The notes below the pieces were generated by a model. The model made no database searches. It was not told the DNA's origin and saw nothing but the letters and a program-made list of their open reading frames with translations. A stretch of DNA of 39,514 nt, from positions 1 to 39,514 of the forward strand of contig PWUU01000010.1 in NCBI GenBank assembly GCA_003562475.1, given 5' to 3'. Positions 32,583 through 39,514 of this stretch are shown piece after piece. Source of the DNA: Dehalococcoidia bacterium. Its GTDB lineage: Bacteria; Chloroflexota; Dehalococcoidia; GIF9; AB-539-J10. The translations under genes were made by a program, and so were the position numbers. Every line of letters starts with the position of its first letter. Position 1 is the stretch's first letter.

Positions 32583-33797
32583 ATGGATTTCGAATACGTT
32601 GCACGGACAGACGACAACAGGATGGTCAAGGGTAAGCTGAGCGCCTCCAGCGAGCAGGCGGCGGTGGACGTCCTCGCGTCTGGCGGCCTTGGCGTTCTCA
32701 GCCTGAAAGAGAGCGTCCCGTTCATCAGGCAGGACAGCAAGCTGAACATGAGCATCACCCCCGAGGTGAAGCCCATGGAGGTCATCATGTTCTCGCGGCA
32801 GTTCGCGCTGCTGCTGGAATCCGGCACGGACGCGGTGACGTCCCTGGAGCTGCTGGCGGCACAGGCGGAGAACAAGGCGCTGAGGCGGATACTGGGAGAG
32901 GTGGTGATGAGCGTTCGTGGCGGATTGCCGCTCTCCGAGACGCTGGCACAGCACAGGCGCACGTTTTCGCCCATGTATACCAGGCTGGTCGCCGTGGGCG
33001 AGAAGACGGGTACGCTGGAGACCGTGTTGCGGCGCGCCGCCGACTACATGGAGCGCAGCTACGTGACGCGCAAGAGCGTCAAGAACGCGCTCACGTACCC
33101 GATCGTCGTCATACTGGTGGCCATCGCGGTCATCGCCATCATGGTGACGTACGTCCTCCCCTCGTTCGTAGGATTGTACGCCTCGTTTGCCGCGGAGTTG
33201 CCCGCGCCGACGCGCGCGCTGTTGAGCTTCACAAGCTGGACCCAGGCGTACGGGCAGTACGTCGCCATTGCGTTCCTCGCGGCGATAGCCGCGGGCTTCA
33301 TCTACACCAGGACACCCTCCGGGAGGCTGCAGTGGGGCTACCTCATGCTCACGCTGCCCCGAATAGGGCGCATCAATCTCCTGAACGAGCTCTCGAACGC
33401 CTGCCGCAGCATGGCGCTGCTGTACGGCAGTGGACTGCCCCTGCCGGAGGCCATGCCACTCATCGTGCAGAGCACGAGTAACAAGGCGATGCAACAGGCC
33501 TACTCGGAACTGCAGCAGGGCATGATTGCGGGTGGGGGGCTTTCCGGCCCCATGAGGAGAAACAGCCTCTTCCTGCCGCTGATGGTGCAGATGACGGCGG
33601 TGGGAGAGCAGACGGGTCACCTCGACGACACACTGTCGACGGTGGCCGAGAGCTACGAGGCCGAGTCCGACGAGAAGACCAAGGCGATGATTGCGATGAT
33701 TACTCCGGCGCTGACCATCATCATCGGCGGCATCGTCGGATTCATCGCAGTGTCCATGATGGCGGCGATGTACTCCATCTTCGGCCACGCGTTCTGA
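32583..33797 (+). CDS. pilC: Type IV pilus inner-membrane platform protein PilC
   Basis: The 404-residue protein has two T2SSF domains. The first begins MEVIMFSRQFALLLESGTDAVTSLELL, with VKNALTYPIVVILVAIAVIAIMVTYVLPSFVGLY as its membrane segment. The second begins NELSNACRSMALLYGSGLPLPEAMPLI and ends with EKTKAMIAMITPALTIIIGGIVGFIAVSMMAAMYSIF. PilC forms the membrane platform that PilB and PilT act on. The N-terminus (MDFEYVARTDDNRMVKGKLSASSEQAAVDVL) is the usual GspF start. It follows pilB by six bases and surely shares its transcript. The 155 bases after it lack a gene but carry the promoter of the next one. Confidence 0.95.
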   Translation: MDFEYVARTDDNRMVKGKLSASSEQAAVDVLASGGLGVLSLKESVPFIRQDSKLNMSITPEVKPMEVIMFSRQFALLLESGTDAVTSLELLAAQAENKALRRILGEVVMSVRGGLPLSETLAQHRRTFSPMYTRLVAVGEKTGTLETVLRRAADYMERSYVTRKSVKNALTYPIVVILVAIAVIAIMVTYVLPSFVGLYASFAAELPAPTRALLSFTSWTQAYGQYVAIAFLAAIAAGFIYTRTPSGRLQWGYLMLTLPRIGRINLLNELSNACRSMALLYGSGLPLPEAMPLIVQSTSNKAMQQAYSELQQGMIAGGGLSGPMRRNSLFLPLMVQMTAVGEQTGHLDDTLSTVAESYEAESDEKTKAMIAMITPALTIIIGGIVGFIAVSMMAAMYSIFGHAF

Positions 33798-33894
33798 TGC
33801 GGGAACCAGCACAACGAGAGGCCTGGTGCGGGGTCTTCTCTGAACACTTAGCGCGGACCGAATCGTAGACCATCCATAGACCCTCCTAAGGCTA

Positions 33895-33923
33895 TTGACT
33901 TAGGTCATGGGCACCTTTACACT
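33895..33923 (+). promoter_or_regulatory. Promoter between pilC and the pilO-like gene
   Basis: TTGACT (33895-33900), a 17-base spacer and TACACT (33918-33923) precede the pilO-like ATG at 33953 by about 30 bases. It suggests that the second half of the pilus locus can be expressed separately from pilBC. Confidence 0.55.
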
Positions 33924-33952
33924 TCACACGTTCGCACACCGAGAGTCACGAC

Positions 33953-34573
33953 ATGGCACGATTACCGGCGCCCGGAGTAAAGGCCAAGTGGGTTCTCACC
34001 ATCATCGTCGTCGCAGCATTGCTGGGCATCGGCTTCATCTACAACAACCGGCTTCAGACGGAGCAGGATGACCTGCTGGCCTCTATCGCGCACTCCGAAC
34101 TGACCATTGAGAGATTGCGGGCAACAGACCTGTCGGACCTTGAGGCCGAGATCGCCGAGCTGGAGAGCCGTGCTCGCAGCGCCGAGGGCCGCGCCAGGAG
34201 CGCCGCGAGCCGTGAGGCCTCGATCACCCAGAGATACCGCGGCTACACGCACTCCATCGAAATACACGAGACGCTCTACCGGGCCGCGACCGAGGCGAAT
34301 TGCACTATCACCTCGCTCACCTGTTCAGGGCCAACGGCCGAGGAATCGGGGGGCATCACGTTCCACAGGTACACGGTGAGCGTCAACGCCGAGGCGGCAG
34401 TGCCGCCCTCGCTGCTGAGCTTCCTGCTGAAGGTCAGCGATGCCTATGAGTCCGGCGTCATCGATTACGTGGACATGTCAGTGCCCCGCCCCCCTGAGGA
34501 GGACGCAGTTGACACGATATCCACCGTATCGTTCCAGTTCCGCGTGGTGTATATCCCGCAGGAGGCAGACTGA
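33953..34573 (+). CDS. PilO-like pilus alignment subcomplex protein
   Basis: The 206-residue protein has a short cytoplasmic start (MARLPAPGVKAKW), one transmembrane helix (VLTIIVVAALLGIGFIYN), a coiled coil (about 33-90, with EIAELESRARSAEGRARS) and a C-terminal alpha/beta domain ending FQFRVVYIPQEAD. This is the layout of PilO (or PilN) of type IV pilus machines, which links the cytoplasmic PilM ring to outer parts. The next gene, three bases later, is a PilM-PilN fusion, so PilO is the missing partner. PilO normally follows PilN; here it comes first. Sequence similarity is too weak for a firm name. Confidence 0.65.
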   Translation: MARLPAPGVKAKWVLTIIVVAALLGIGFIYNNRLQTEQDDLLASIAHSELTIERLRATDLSDLEAEIAELESRARSAEGRARSAASREASITQRYRGYTHSIEIHETLYRAATEANCTITSLTCSGPTAEESGGITFHRYTVSVNAEAAVPPSLLSFLLKVSDAYESGVIDYVDMSVPRPPEEDAVDTISTVSFQFRVVYIPQEAD

Positions 34574-34576
34574 CCC

Positions 34577-36049
34577 ATGGCCAGGGACGCGATTGCCGTC
34601 TACATCGACGATTCGTCCATCCGGCTGCTCAGCGTGAGCGGCAAGCGGCCGCGCCAGTGGGCCGCCGAACCGCTTGAGGCCGGCCTGGTGCGGGACGGCT
34701 TCATCGTCGATGAGCCCGCCGTCGCCGAGAAGGTGCGCCTGCTGTGGGCAAAGGAGCTGCCCGGATCACAGCGCATTATTGCCGGCATCAGCGGCGTCAA
34801 CTGCCTCTACCGCCTCCTTACGCTGCCGGATCTGCCAAAGAACATGCTGCCCGAGGCCGTGAGGCGTGAGGCAAGCCGCGCCTTCGGTATGTCCCTCGAC
34901 CAGCTCTACATCTCGTGGCAGACGCTGCCGGGCAAGCCGGGCGAGACCCAGGTCTACGTCGCCGCGGCAGCCCGGACCACTGTGGACGCCGTGATGCGAA
35001 CGCTCAAACGCGCCGGCCTCAACCCCCACGTAATGGACATCGCGCCGCTCGCGCTGGCGCGGTCGACCGCCGAGCCGAGCGCGCTCATCGTCGACCTGCA
35101 ACAGGCCAGCCTCGACATCGTGGTCAAGATCGACGCCATGCCCGAGGTCATTCGCAGCGTCGCGGTGTCGCGCTCCGCCTCACCCGCCGACCGGCTGAAA
35201 CTGGTGCGGCAGGAGTTGCAGCGGGCGGTCACCTTCTACAACTCCGGACACCCCGGCACGCCGGTGGCGGACGACATCCCCATTCTGGTGTCCGGAGAGC
35301 TTGGAGAGCAGCAGGACCTCTGGCAGGAGTTGCTCGGGAGGGGAGAGCGACGCATCGAGCCGCTGAAGACGCCCCTCGAGAGCCCCGAGGGCTTCGTTCC
35401 GTTCCTGTACGCGCCGGTGATCGGGTTCGTACTCAAGGAAACCGCCGGCAGGGGTGCCGAGGCCTACTCGCGCATCAACTTCAATGCGCTTCCGGAGACG
35501 TACATCCCGAAACCGCGTCCGTTATCGGAGTTGCTCTTTCCGCCTGCGCTCATCGTCGGCGGACTCGCGGTCGCCGCCTTGGGCTTCATGGTGTTCAACG
35601 CCCACGGGCTCACGGAGGCGCTCAGAGGCAGGGAGTCGGCCAACAACCAGTTGGTGGTGAGCCTTGGAGCCCAGGTCGCTGCCCAGCGAAGCGCCCTGGA
35701 GGAGGAACGCGACATCCTGGCGGCACGGGTGGAGGACGATGAGGCGCTGGCCGGGGAGAAGGAAGCGCGGGCCGACGTCCTGGACAGCCGGTTGCGCAGC
35801 TTCACGCTGCAGGAACAGGCCATCAACACCGACCTCGGCGAGATACACCGTACGCCCGGAGGCGTGCACCTGGGTTCCATCAACCACGGTGAGTCGATCG
35901 TCGACGTGAGCGGTTGGGGCAACACCGAGCATGCGGTGTTCACCTACGCGCGCCAGCTACGCGCCAGCGGCAGGTGGTCGCTGGTGACCCTGACCCGCAT
36001 GCGCCCCGACGACATCAGGATCGCGTTCAGCATCACATTACATAAGTAG
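34577..36049 (+). CDS. PilM-PilN fusion protein
   Basis: The 490-residue protein joins two pilus parts normally encoded separately. Residues 1 to about 300 are an actin-like ATPase fold of the PilM type: IAVYIDDSSIRLLSV at the phosphate-1 position, then LPDLPKNMLPEAVRREASRAFGMSLDQLYISW, ALIVDLQQASLDIVV as phosphate-2, and ILVSGELGEQQDL. A membrane helix (LLFPPALIVGGLAVAALGFMVF, from about 318) then leads to a coiled coil (VSLGAQVAAQRSALEEERDILAARVE) and a small C-terminal alpha/beta domain ending DIRIAFSITLHK, as in PilN. INFNALPETYIPKPRP just before the helix resembles the PilN N-terminal INLLP motif that docks into PilM. A fusion would fix the stoichiometry at 1:1. A RAYT gene interrupts the locus after it. 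Confidence 0.8.
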   Translation: MARDAIAVYIDDSSIRLLSVSGKRPRQWAAEPLEAGLVRDGFIVDEPAVAEKVRLLWAKELPGSQRIIAGISGVNCLYRLLTLPDLPKNMLPEAVRREASRAFGMSLDQLYISWQTLPGKPGETQVYVAAAARTTVDAVMRTLKRAGLNPHVMDIAPLALARSTAEPSALIVDLQQASLDIVVKIDAMPEVIRSVAVSRSASPADRLKLVRQELQRAVTFYNSGHPGTPVADDIPILVSGELGEQQDLWQELLGRGERRIEPLKTPLESPEGFVPFLYAPVIGFVLKETAGRGAEAYSRINFNALPETYIPKPRPLSELLFPPALIVGGLAVAALGFMVFNAHGLTEALRGRESANNQLVVSLGAQVAAQRSALEEERDILAARVEDDEALAGEKEARADVLDSRLRSFTLQEQAINTDLGEIHRTPGGVHLGSINHGESIVDVSGWGNTEHAVFTYARQLRASGRWSLVTLTRMRPDDIRIAFSITLHK

Positions 36050-36080
36050 GGGCCGGATGGAGGCGGATCGATAATCCCCC

Positions 36081-36106
36081 GTAGGGGTCGGCTCCCACAC
36101 CGACCC
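36081..36106 (+). repeat. REP-like hairpin upstream of the RAYT gene
   Basis: GTAG (36081-36084) is followed by a GGGTCGG/CCGACCC hairpin with loop CTCCCACA. A diverged GTAGGGGCCGG unit lies at 36046. The next 40 bases (CCGGATCACCACCACCGGAA and on) recur at 36890 and 39411. Confidence 0.85.
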
Positions 36107-36154
36107 GGATCACCACCACCGGAACCATATCCCCTGTGCGGCGGTACCCATGCC

Positions 36155-36808
36155 GTGTACACTATATGCGTGGGACCCTACGAACGCTCGCCTCTCGATT
36201 CGGGTGACCGACCCAACCGCAAATCGATCCGCCTCCAGCACTACGATTACTCCCAACCGGGCGCCTACTTCGTCACCATATGCGTAGCACACAAGGCCTG
36301 CCTTTTCGGCCACATCGTTGACGGGGATGCCTGTCTAAACGACATCGGGCGCACGGTCGCGCGAACCTGGGCTGAACTACCTCTGAACTACACGGGCGTC
36401 GAAACGGACGCCTTCGTCGTCATGCCCAACCATATCCATGGCATCCTGCTACTGAACTTGGATCACCACCATCCCACCATACCTTCACGGGTCGGTGTGG
36501 GAACCGACCCCTACACGGGCAACGCCGGCATGCACCCCGTCAACCACCCGACAGAACCGACCACGATCCCCGGATTGCCGGAACTGATCCGCCGGTTCAA
36601 GACCCTCAGCACGAAACGCTATCGAGACCTCCTCGCACCGAACAACAGACCTGCAACCAGGGCCGCGCTATGGCAACGTAACTACTACGAGCACGTGATC
36701 CGCGACGAACGATCACTGGAGCAGATCAGGGATTACATCATCGGCAATCCGGCGCAGTGGGATCTGGACAGCGAGAATCCCTCCCATCATTCATCCCACA
36801 CCCCGTAG
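36155..36808 (+). CDS. REP-associated tyrosine transposase (RAYT, Y1/HUH family) with a REP unit inside its own frame
   Basis: The 217-residue protein is a single-domain HUH nuclease of the RAYT (TnpA_REP) group. Seen are SIRLQHYDYSQPGAYFVTICV near the start, the metal-binding HxH in VVMPNHIHGILL (His93, His95), and the catalytic Tyr in LWQRNYYEHVIRDE (Tyr177 or 178), ending QIRDYIIGNPAQW. RAYTs nick single-stranded REP hairpins headed by GTAG or similar and are usually single-copy domesticated genes. Flanking hairpins at 36081, 36805, 36867 and 36936 fit. Residues 112-120 (RVGVGTDPY) are encoded by a perfect copy of the hairpin, in frame, between HxH and Tyr. No ATG precedes the HUH region; GTG at 36155 (or 36170) is the likely start. 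It separates pilMN from pilT. Confidence 0.9.
   Translation: MYTICVGPYERSPLDSGDRPNRKSIRLQHYDYSQPGAYFVTICVAHKACLFGHIVDGDACLNDIGRTVARTWAELPLNYTGVETDAFVVMPNHIHGILLLNLDHHHPTIPSRVGVGTDPYTGNAGMHPVNHPTEPTTIPGLPELIRRFKTLSTKRYRDLLAPNNRPATRAALWQRNYYEHVIRDERSLEQIRDYIIGNPAQWDLDSENPSHHSSHTP
36489..36514 (-). repeat. REP-like hairpin inside the RAYT coding sequence
   Basis: The 26 bases read GGGTCGG, GTGTGGGAA, CCGACCC, then CTAC on the plus strand, i.e. GTAG plus hairpin on the minus strand. It matches the units at 39233-39258 base for base and is the inverse of 36867-36892. It encodes RVGVGTDPY without breaking the frame. Confidence 0.9.
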
Positions 36809-36892
36809 GGGTCGGTTCCCACACCGAACCGGACCCAGCCCGGGCGGGGTATCGGTCGAATCCCCCGTAGGGGTCGGTTCCCACACCGACCC
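36805..36892 (+). repeat. Two REP-like hairpins downstream of the RAYT gene
   Basis: Units at 36805-36830 (GTAGGGGTCGG, last stem slightly changed to CCGAACC) and 36867-36892 (perfect stem CCGACCC) lie 62 bases apart in the same orientation. The first overlaps the RAYT stop codon region. Confidence 0.88.
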
Positions 36893-36935
36893 GGATCGCC
36901 ACCACCGGAACCATATTCCCTGTGCGGCGCCCTGC

Positions 36936-36959
36936 GGGACAGATATATCTGTCCCCTAC
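36936..36959 (-). repeat. REP-like hairpin of the GGGACAGAT stem type
   Basis: GGGACAGATATATCTGTCCC is a perfect 20-base palindrome followed by CTAC. The same unit with matching flanks (CCTGCGGGACAG and TACACATATT) is at 39451-39474. It lies 65 bases before pilT and may sit in its 5' leader. Confidence 0.88.
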
Positions 36960-37024
36960 ACATATTCTGCCGATGCACCAACCCCTCTTTTGTACCCCGT
37001 ACCTTGTGCTATCATTGCCGTTGC

Positions 37025-38104
37025 ATGACCGACATTATTGAACTCTTACGACTCGCCAAGGAACACCTCGCCTCCGACCTCCATCTCGTGGTTGACGCAC
37101 CACCGATGGCGCGCATCGACGGCGCGCTGTGCATCCTGGACGGCCACGGGGCGATGACCTCCCATGATGTACACACCGCCCTGATGCGCATGACCACCGC
37201 CGACCAGCAGGCGGAATTCGAAGCGAACCTGGAGCTCGACTTCGGCACCGAGCTGCCCGACGTGGGGCGCCTGCGCTGCAACGCCGCGCGACAGCGCGGC
37301 CACATCAGCTTCGCCATACGCCTCCTGCCGGCGGAGGTGCCGACCATCGACGGGCTGCAACTCCCCGAGGTCTACAAGACCCTCGCCCAGAAACAGCACG
37401 GGCTGGTTATCGTGTCCGGCCCCACCGGCAGCGGCAAGACCACTTCCCTTGCCACAATGATCAACCACATCAACCACCACCGCACCGGTCACGTGGTGAC
37501 CATAGAGGACCCCATAGAGTACACGCACACCAATCTGAAGTCGGCCATCACCCAGCGGCAGCTCGGCACCGACACGCTTTCGTTCGCCACCGCGCTGAAG
37601 CACGTGCTGCGCCAGGACCCGGACGTGATACTGGTGGGGGAGATGCGGGATGTGGAGACGGCGGCGGCGGTCCTCACCGTAGCGGAGACGGGGCACCTTG
37701 TGCTAACCACCGGGCACGCCACCGGCGCGCCGGAGGCCATCGACCGGGTGGTCGGCCTCTTTCCACCGGAGCAGCGCTACCTCGCGCACATACGGCTCGC
37801 CGCCACGCTCATCGCCGTGCTGGGCCAGACGCTGGTGCCCCGGACAGGGGGCAGGGGCCGCATCGCGGCGGTAGAGATAATGCTCGCCACGTCAGCGGTG
37901 AAGAACCTCATCCGCGACGGCAAGATCCACCAGCTCCACAACGTCATCCGCACCAGCTCGAAGCAGGGAATGATGACCATGGACCAGTCGCTCGCCCGCC
38001 TCTACACGCAGGGATACATCGATGCGGACGCCCTGCTGACCTACTGCCGCAACCGCGACGAGGTGGAGGAGATAGTGGGGACGAAACTGGGGTATTTGAG
38101 GTAA
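37025..38104 (+). CDS. pilT: Type IV pilus retraction ATPase PilT
   Basis: The 359-residue protein is a PilT-type AAA+-like motor that depolymerises pili for twitching and DNA uptake. It begins MTDIIELLRLAKEHLASDLHLVVDAPP, the usual PilT start, and has Walker A VSGPTGSGKTTS near 132, TIEDPIEYTHTN, Walker B PDVILVGEMRDVET, the GHLVLTTGHATGAPEAIDRVV segment and the C-terminal IAAVEIMLATSAVKNLIRDGK corresponding to the retraction motif AIRNLIREGK. I chose ATG 37025; an in-frame TTG at 37004 is upstream. It is cut off from the other pil genes by the RAYT/REP block, so its expression may depend on sequence within that block. It is convergent with the pilin gene. Confidence 0.95.
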   Translation: MTDIIELLRLAKEHLASDLHLVVDAPPMARIDGALCILDGHGAMTSHDVHTALMRMTTADQQAEFEANLELDFGTELPDVGRLRCNAARQRGHISFAIRLLPAEVPTIDGLQLPEVYKTLAQKQHGLVIVSGPTGSGKTTSLATMINHINHHRTGHVVTIEDPIEYTHTNLKSAITQRQLGTDTLSFATALKHVLRQDPDVILVGEMRDVETAAAVLTVAETGHLVLTTGHATGAPEAIDRVVGLFPPEQRYLAHIRLAATLIAVLGQTLVPRTGGRGRIAAVEIMLATSAVKNLIRDGKIHQLHNVIRTSSKQGMMTMDQSLARLYTQGYIDADALLTYCRNRDEVEEIVGTKLGYLR

Positions 38105-38240
38105 ATTCCGGTGCCTTCTAGCGGGTCCCAAGACATGAGTCACACGCGATGTCATTTACCTTCGCATTGATTCCTGATGGGCCCCAGTCGACATTCGCCT
38201 TCTGCGCTTCGTGACTTCGATGCCCATGGACTAATACTAC

Positions 38241-38278
38241 GGAGGCGCCACATCCTTCTATATCGGGGTGGCGCCTCC
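38241..38278. terminator. Hairpin between convergent pilT and pilin genes
   Basis: GGAGGCGCCAC (38241-38251) and GTGGCGCCTCC (38268-38278) form a perfect 11-base stem with a 16-base loop. Only TT follows on the plus strand. Its position suits a bidirectional terminator. The rest of 38105-38331 holds nothing recognised. Confidence 0.6.
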
Positions 38279-38331
38279 TTACCAAACCGTCAGGTCAACG
38301 TAGGACGCATTACTATCCGTCGGGGTCGGGG

Positions 38332-38766
38332 TCACTCAGGAGCAGTCCCTGCGGCCCACTGATCACCATCCCAGTGGACCCTGCCATCCCACTGACCGCC
38401 CGTAGGATCACCGTCCGTGACAAGCCCCTGATCGTTTACAGTGTAAACAGCCTGAAGTCCACCAGGATTCAAGAGATAGTGCCGAGCGGGGTGATCTGTT
38501 TCTGGGCCAACGTCACCTGCAATCGTGTCGGGATCACCTTCTTCCTCACCTGGGCCAAGGTCGCCCTCGGTCATTGCCGCGATCACCGCCGTCTGCACCT
38601 GGTGCAGCTCCGTATTGGCCGCCTCAACGGCACCCCTTCCCAGGAAGCCGCCGATGTTCAGGATGACCACCGCGGCGATGATGCCGAGGATGGCGACGAC
38701 CACCAGCAGCTCGATGAGCGTAAAGCCGCGCTGACCCGAACCCACTCTCTTTATAAGTCCTTTCAT
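38332..38766 (-). CDS. pilA: Type IV pilin, major-pilin-like
   Basis: The 144-residue prepilin has a short basic leader and the prepilin peptidase site RG-FTLIELLVVVAILGIIAAVV, with Gly14 before the cut and Glu at position 5 of the mature protein. The hydrophobic helix both anchors the subunit and packs the pilus core. The mature domain is small and acidic (EGDLGPGEEEGDPDTI), ending VHWDGDQWAAGTAPE, without a Cys pair, so no pilin disulfide. ATG at 38766 has GAGGAGG upstream; the frame extends to 38823 without a better start. A near-consensus promoter lies 125-150 bases upstream, fitting a highly expressed major subunit. It is convergent with pilT. The prepilin peptidase gene is not in the window. 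Confidence 0.92.
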   Translation of the reverse strand: MKGLIKRVGSGQRGFTLIELLVVVAILGIIAAVVILNIGGFLGRGAVEAANTELHQVQTAVIAAMTEGDLGPGEEEGDPDTIAGDVGPETDHPARHYLLNPGGLQAVYTVNDQGLVTDGDPTGGQWDGRVHWDGDQWAAGTAPE

Positions 38767-38889
38767 GTTCGTTTCCTCCTCTATTTCCACGCCATTAATC
38801 GCTACACAAGGACAAACATGCATGCAATAATTAACGCGTTACAGGAACTGTACCGACCTACCAAATCCTACCGCGTTCGTATGGTCGTC

Positions 38890-38918
38890 ATAATAGGCAT
38901 TCGTACCCACACTGTCAA
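38890..38918 (-). promoter_or_regulatory. Strong sigma-70-type promoter of the pilin gene
   Basis: On the minus strand, TTGACA (38913-38918), exactly 17 bases, then TATTAT (38890-38895). Transcription should start near 38883, giving a leader of about 115 bases before the ATG at 38766. Confidence 0.8.
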
Positions 38919-39514
38919 TAACCTGGGAGGTATTCCGGCACATCAAATAGTCCTCTATGTATATGGGACTTTCAGTCACCGCCACCACGTACCATGGTCA
39001 CCCATCACATCACAAACGCGGAACAGTGTATCACGCAGGGACACATAGTGCAACAGTAATGGTTCCCATTCCTGCCTTAGTTCGGGGACACCGTACTGAT
39101 TATCATGCGCGCGATACAGGAACGGCCCGAGGGGCCGTCGACGGGGTTCGCAGGGCCGATCACCAGGGGAATCAACGGGTGGCGGGCGGGATATATCCCG
39201 CCCCCGCATATACCCCCGACCACCCGTCCCACGGGTCGGTGTGGGAACCGACCCCTACACGAGAACCGGAATTGCGCCACCCGCCCGTCACTGGCCCACC
39301 TTGAACCGGATCGCCATCACGCGAACCACGCCCCCGCACGCCCACACCCCTATTCGCAGGGGCCGGATACATCCGGCCCGCCATCGTTCCGTCACAGGCC
39401 CGCATCGCACCTAATCGCCATCACCGGAACCACGTCCCTGTAGGGCCTGCGGGACAGATATATCTGTCCCCTACACATATTTTCCGATGCACCAACCCCG
39501 GCCACCCGTCCCAC
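38919..39514. repeat. Non-coding region with GGGGACACC box and REP-like hairpins
   Basis: No gene is seen to the window end. A GGGGACACCGTACTGATTA box at about 39083 resembles the boxes of the composite repeat. Hairpins follow: GGGCGGGATATATCCCGCCC at 39184-39203, the GGGTCGGTG type with CTAC tail at 39233-39258, GGGCCGGATACATCCGGCCC at 39360-39379, and the GGGACAGAT type with CTAC tail at 39451-39474. The last bases, CCACCCGTCCCAC, match the lead-in to a further GGGTCGGTG unit, so the cluster probably continues past the window. Open frames here are translated repeats. Confidence 0.85.

Noticed and set aside
32196-33812. 538-residue open frame opposite pilC
   Set aside because: Antisense shadow; pilC is complete and continuous with pilB.
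39105-39443. Open frames at the right end
   Set aside because: Also translated hairpin repeats, with no ribosome site or domain.

Overview
The window looks like a piece of a bacterial chromosome of fairly high G+C content, most consistent with Chloroflexota and perhaps the class Dehalococcoidia. The basis is the gene mix: a stand-alone bacterial Elp3 beside a Trm9-like methyltransferase, a T-box-controlled TrpB2-type tryptophan synthase, a GH3-family protein, an archaeal-style winged-helix regulator and a Gram-positive-like type IV pilus set. This placement is inference from gene content; no marker gene settles it.

Layout. Bases 1-3653 are the leader-distal part of a type I-C-like CRISPR array: 55 identical 32-base repeats and 54 complete spacers, running off the left edge. 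No cas gene is present. The array abuts a truncated gene at 3654-3958 (possibly the start of a restriction-modification methylase). From there to about 10.7 kb is an accessory region: an HTH/MazF pair, a second HTH gene, a small EVE-motif protein, a ParE/RelE-type toxin (frameshifted) with its antitoxin, a transferred-looking methyltransferase, an FMN-dependent dehydrogenase, an SDR pseudogene, two copies of a composite repeat carrying IS630-type transposase fragments, and two identical tRNA-Ala(TGC) genes 4.1 kb apart.

From 10.7 to 26.8 kb the region is mostly housekeeping: ccdA-tlpA (thiol redox/cytochrome c maturation), an APH-fold kinase, acpP-fabF (fatty acid synthesis), trpB2 behind a tryptophan T-box and a possible Trp-containing leader peptide, a HAD hydrolase, a radical SAM protein, divergent elp3 and trm9-like genes (wobble uridine modification), a membrane GGDEF/HD-GYP sensor, a GH3-like adenylating enzyme and two small DNA-binding-type proteins. 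A 1051-residue secreted, membrane-anchored beta-propeller protein fills 26.8-30.0 kb.

From 30.2 to 38.8 kb is a type IV pilus locus: pilB (with a duplicated nuclease-like N-terminal domain), pilC, a pilO-like gene, a pilM-pilN fusion, pilT and a convergent major-pilin-like gene. Between pilMN and pilT sits a REP-associated tyrosine transposase (RAYT) surrounded by its presumed hairpin targets. These targets all start 5'-GTAG followed by a hairpin, but use at least six different stem sequences; they occur at 4.8, 9.8-10.2, 36.0-37.0 and 39.2-39.5 kb, and one lies in frame inside the RAYT coding sequence. This RAYT/REP family, the PilB fusion, the tryptophan leader and the elp3-trm9 pair are the parts most worth following up.
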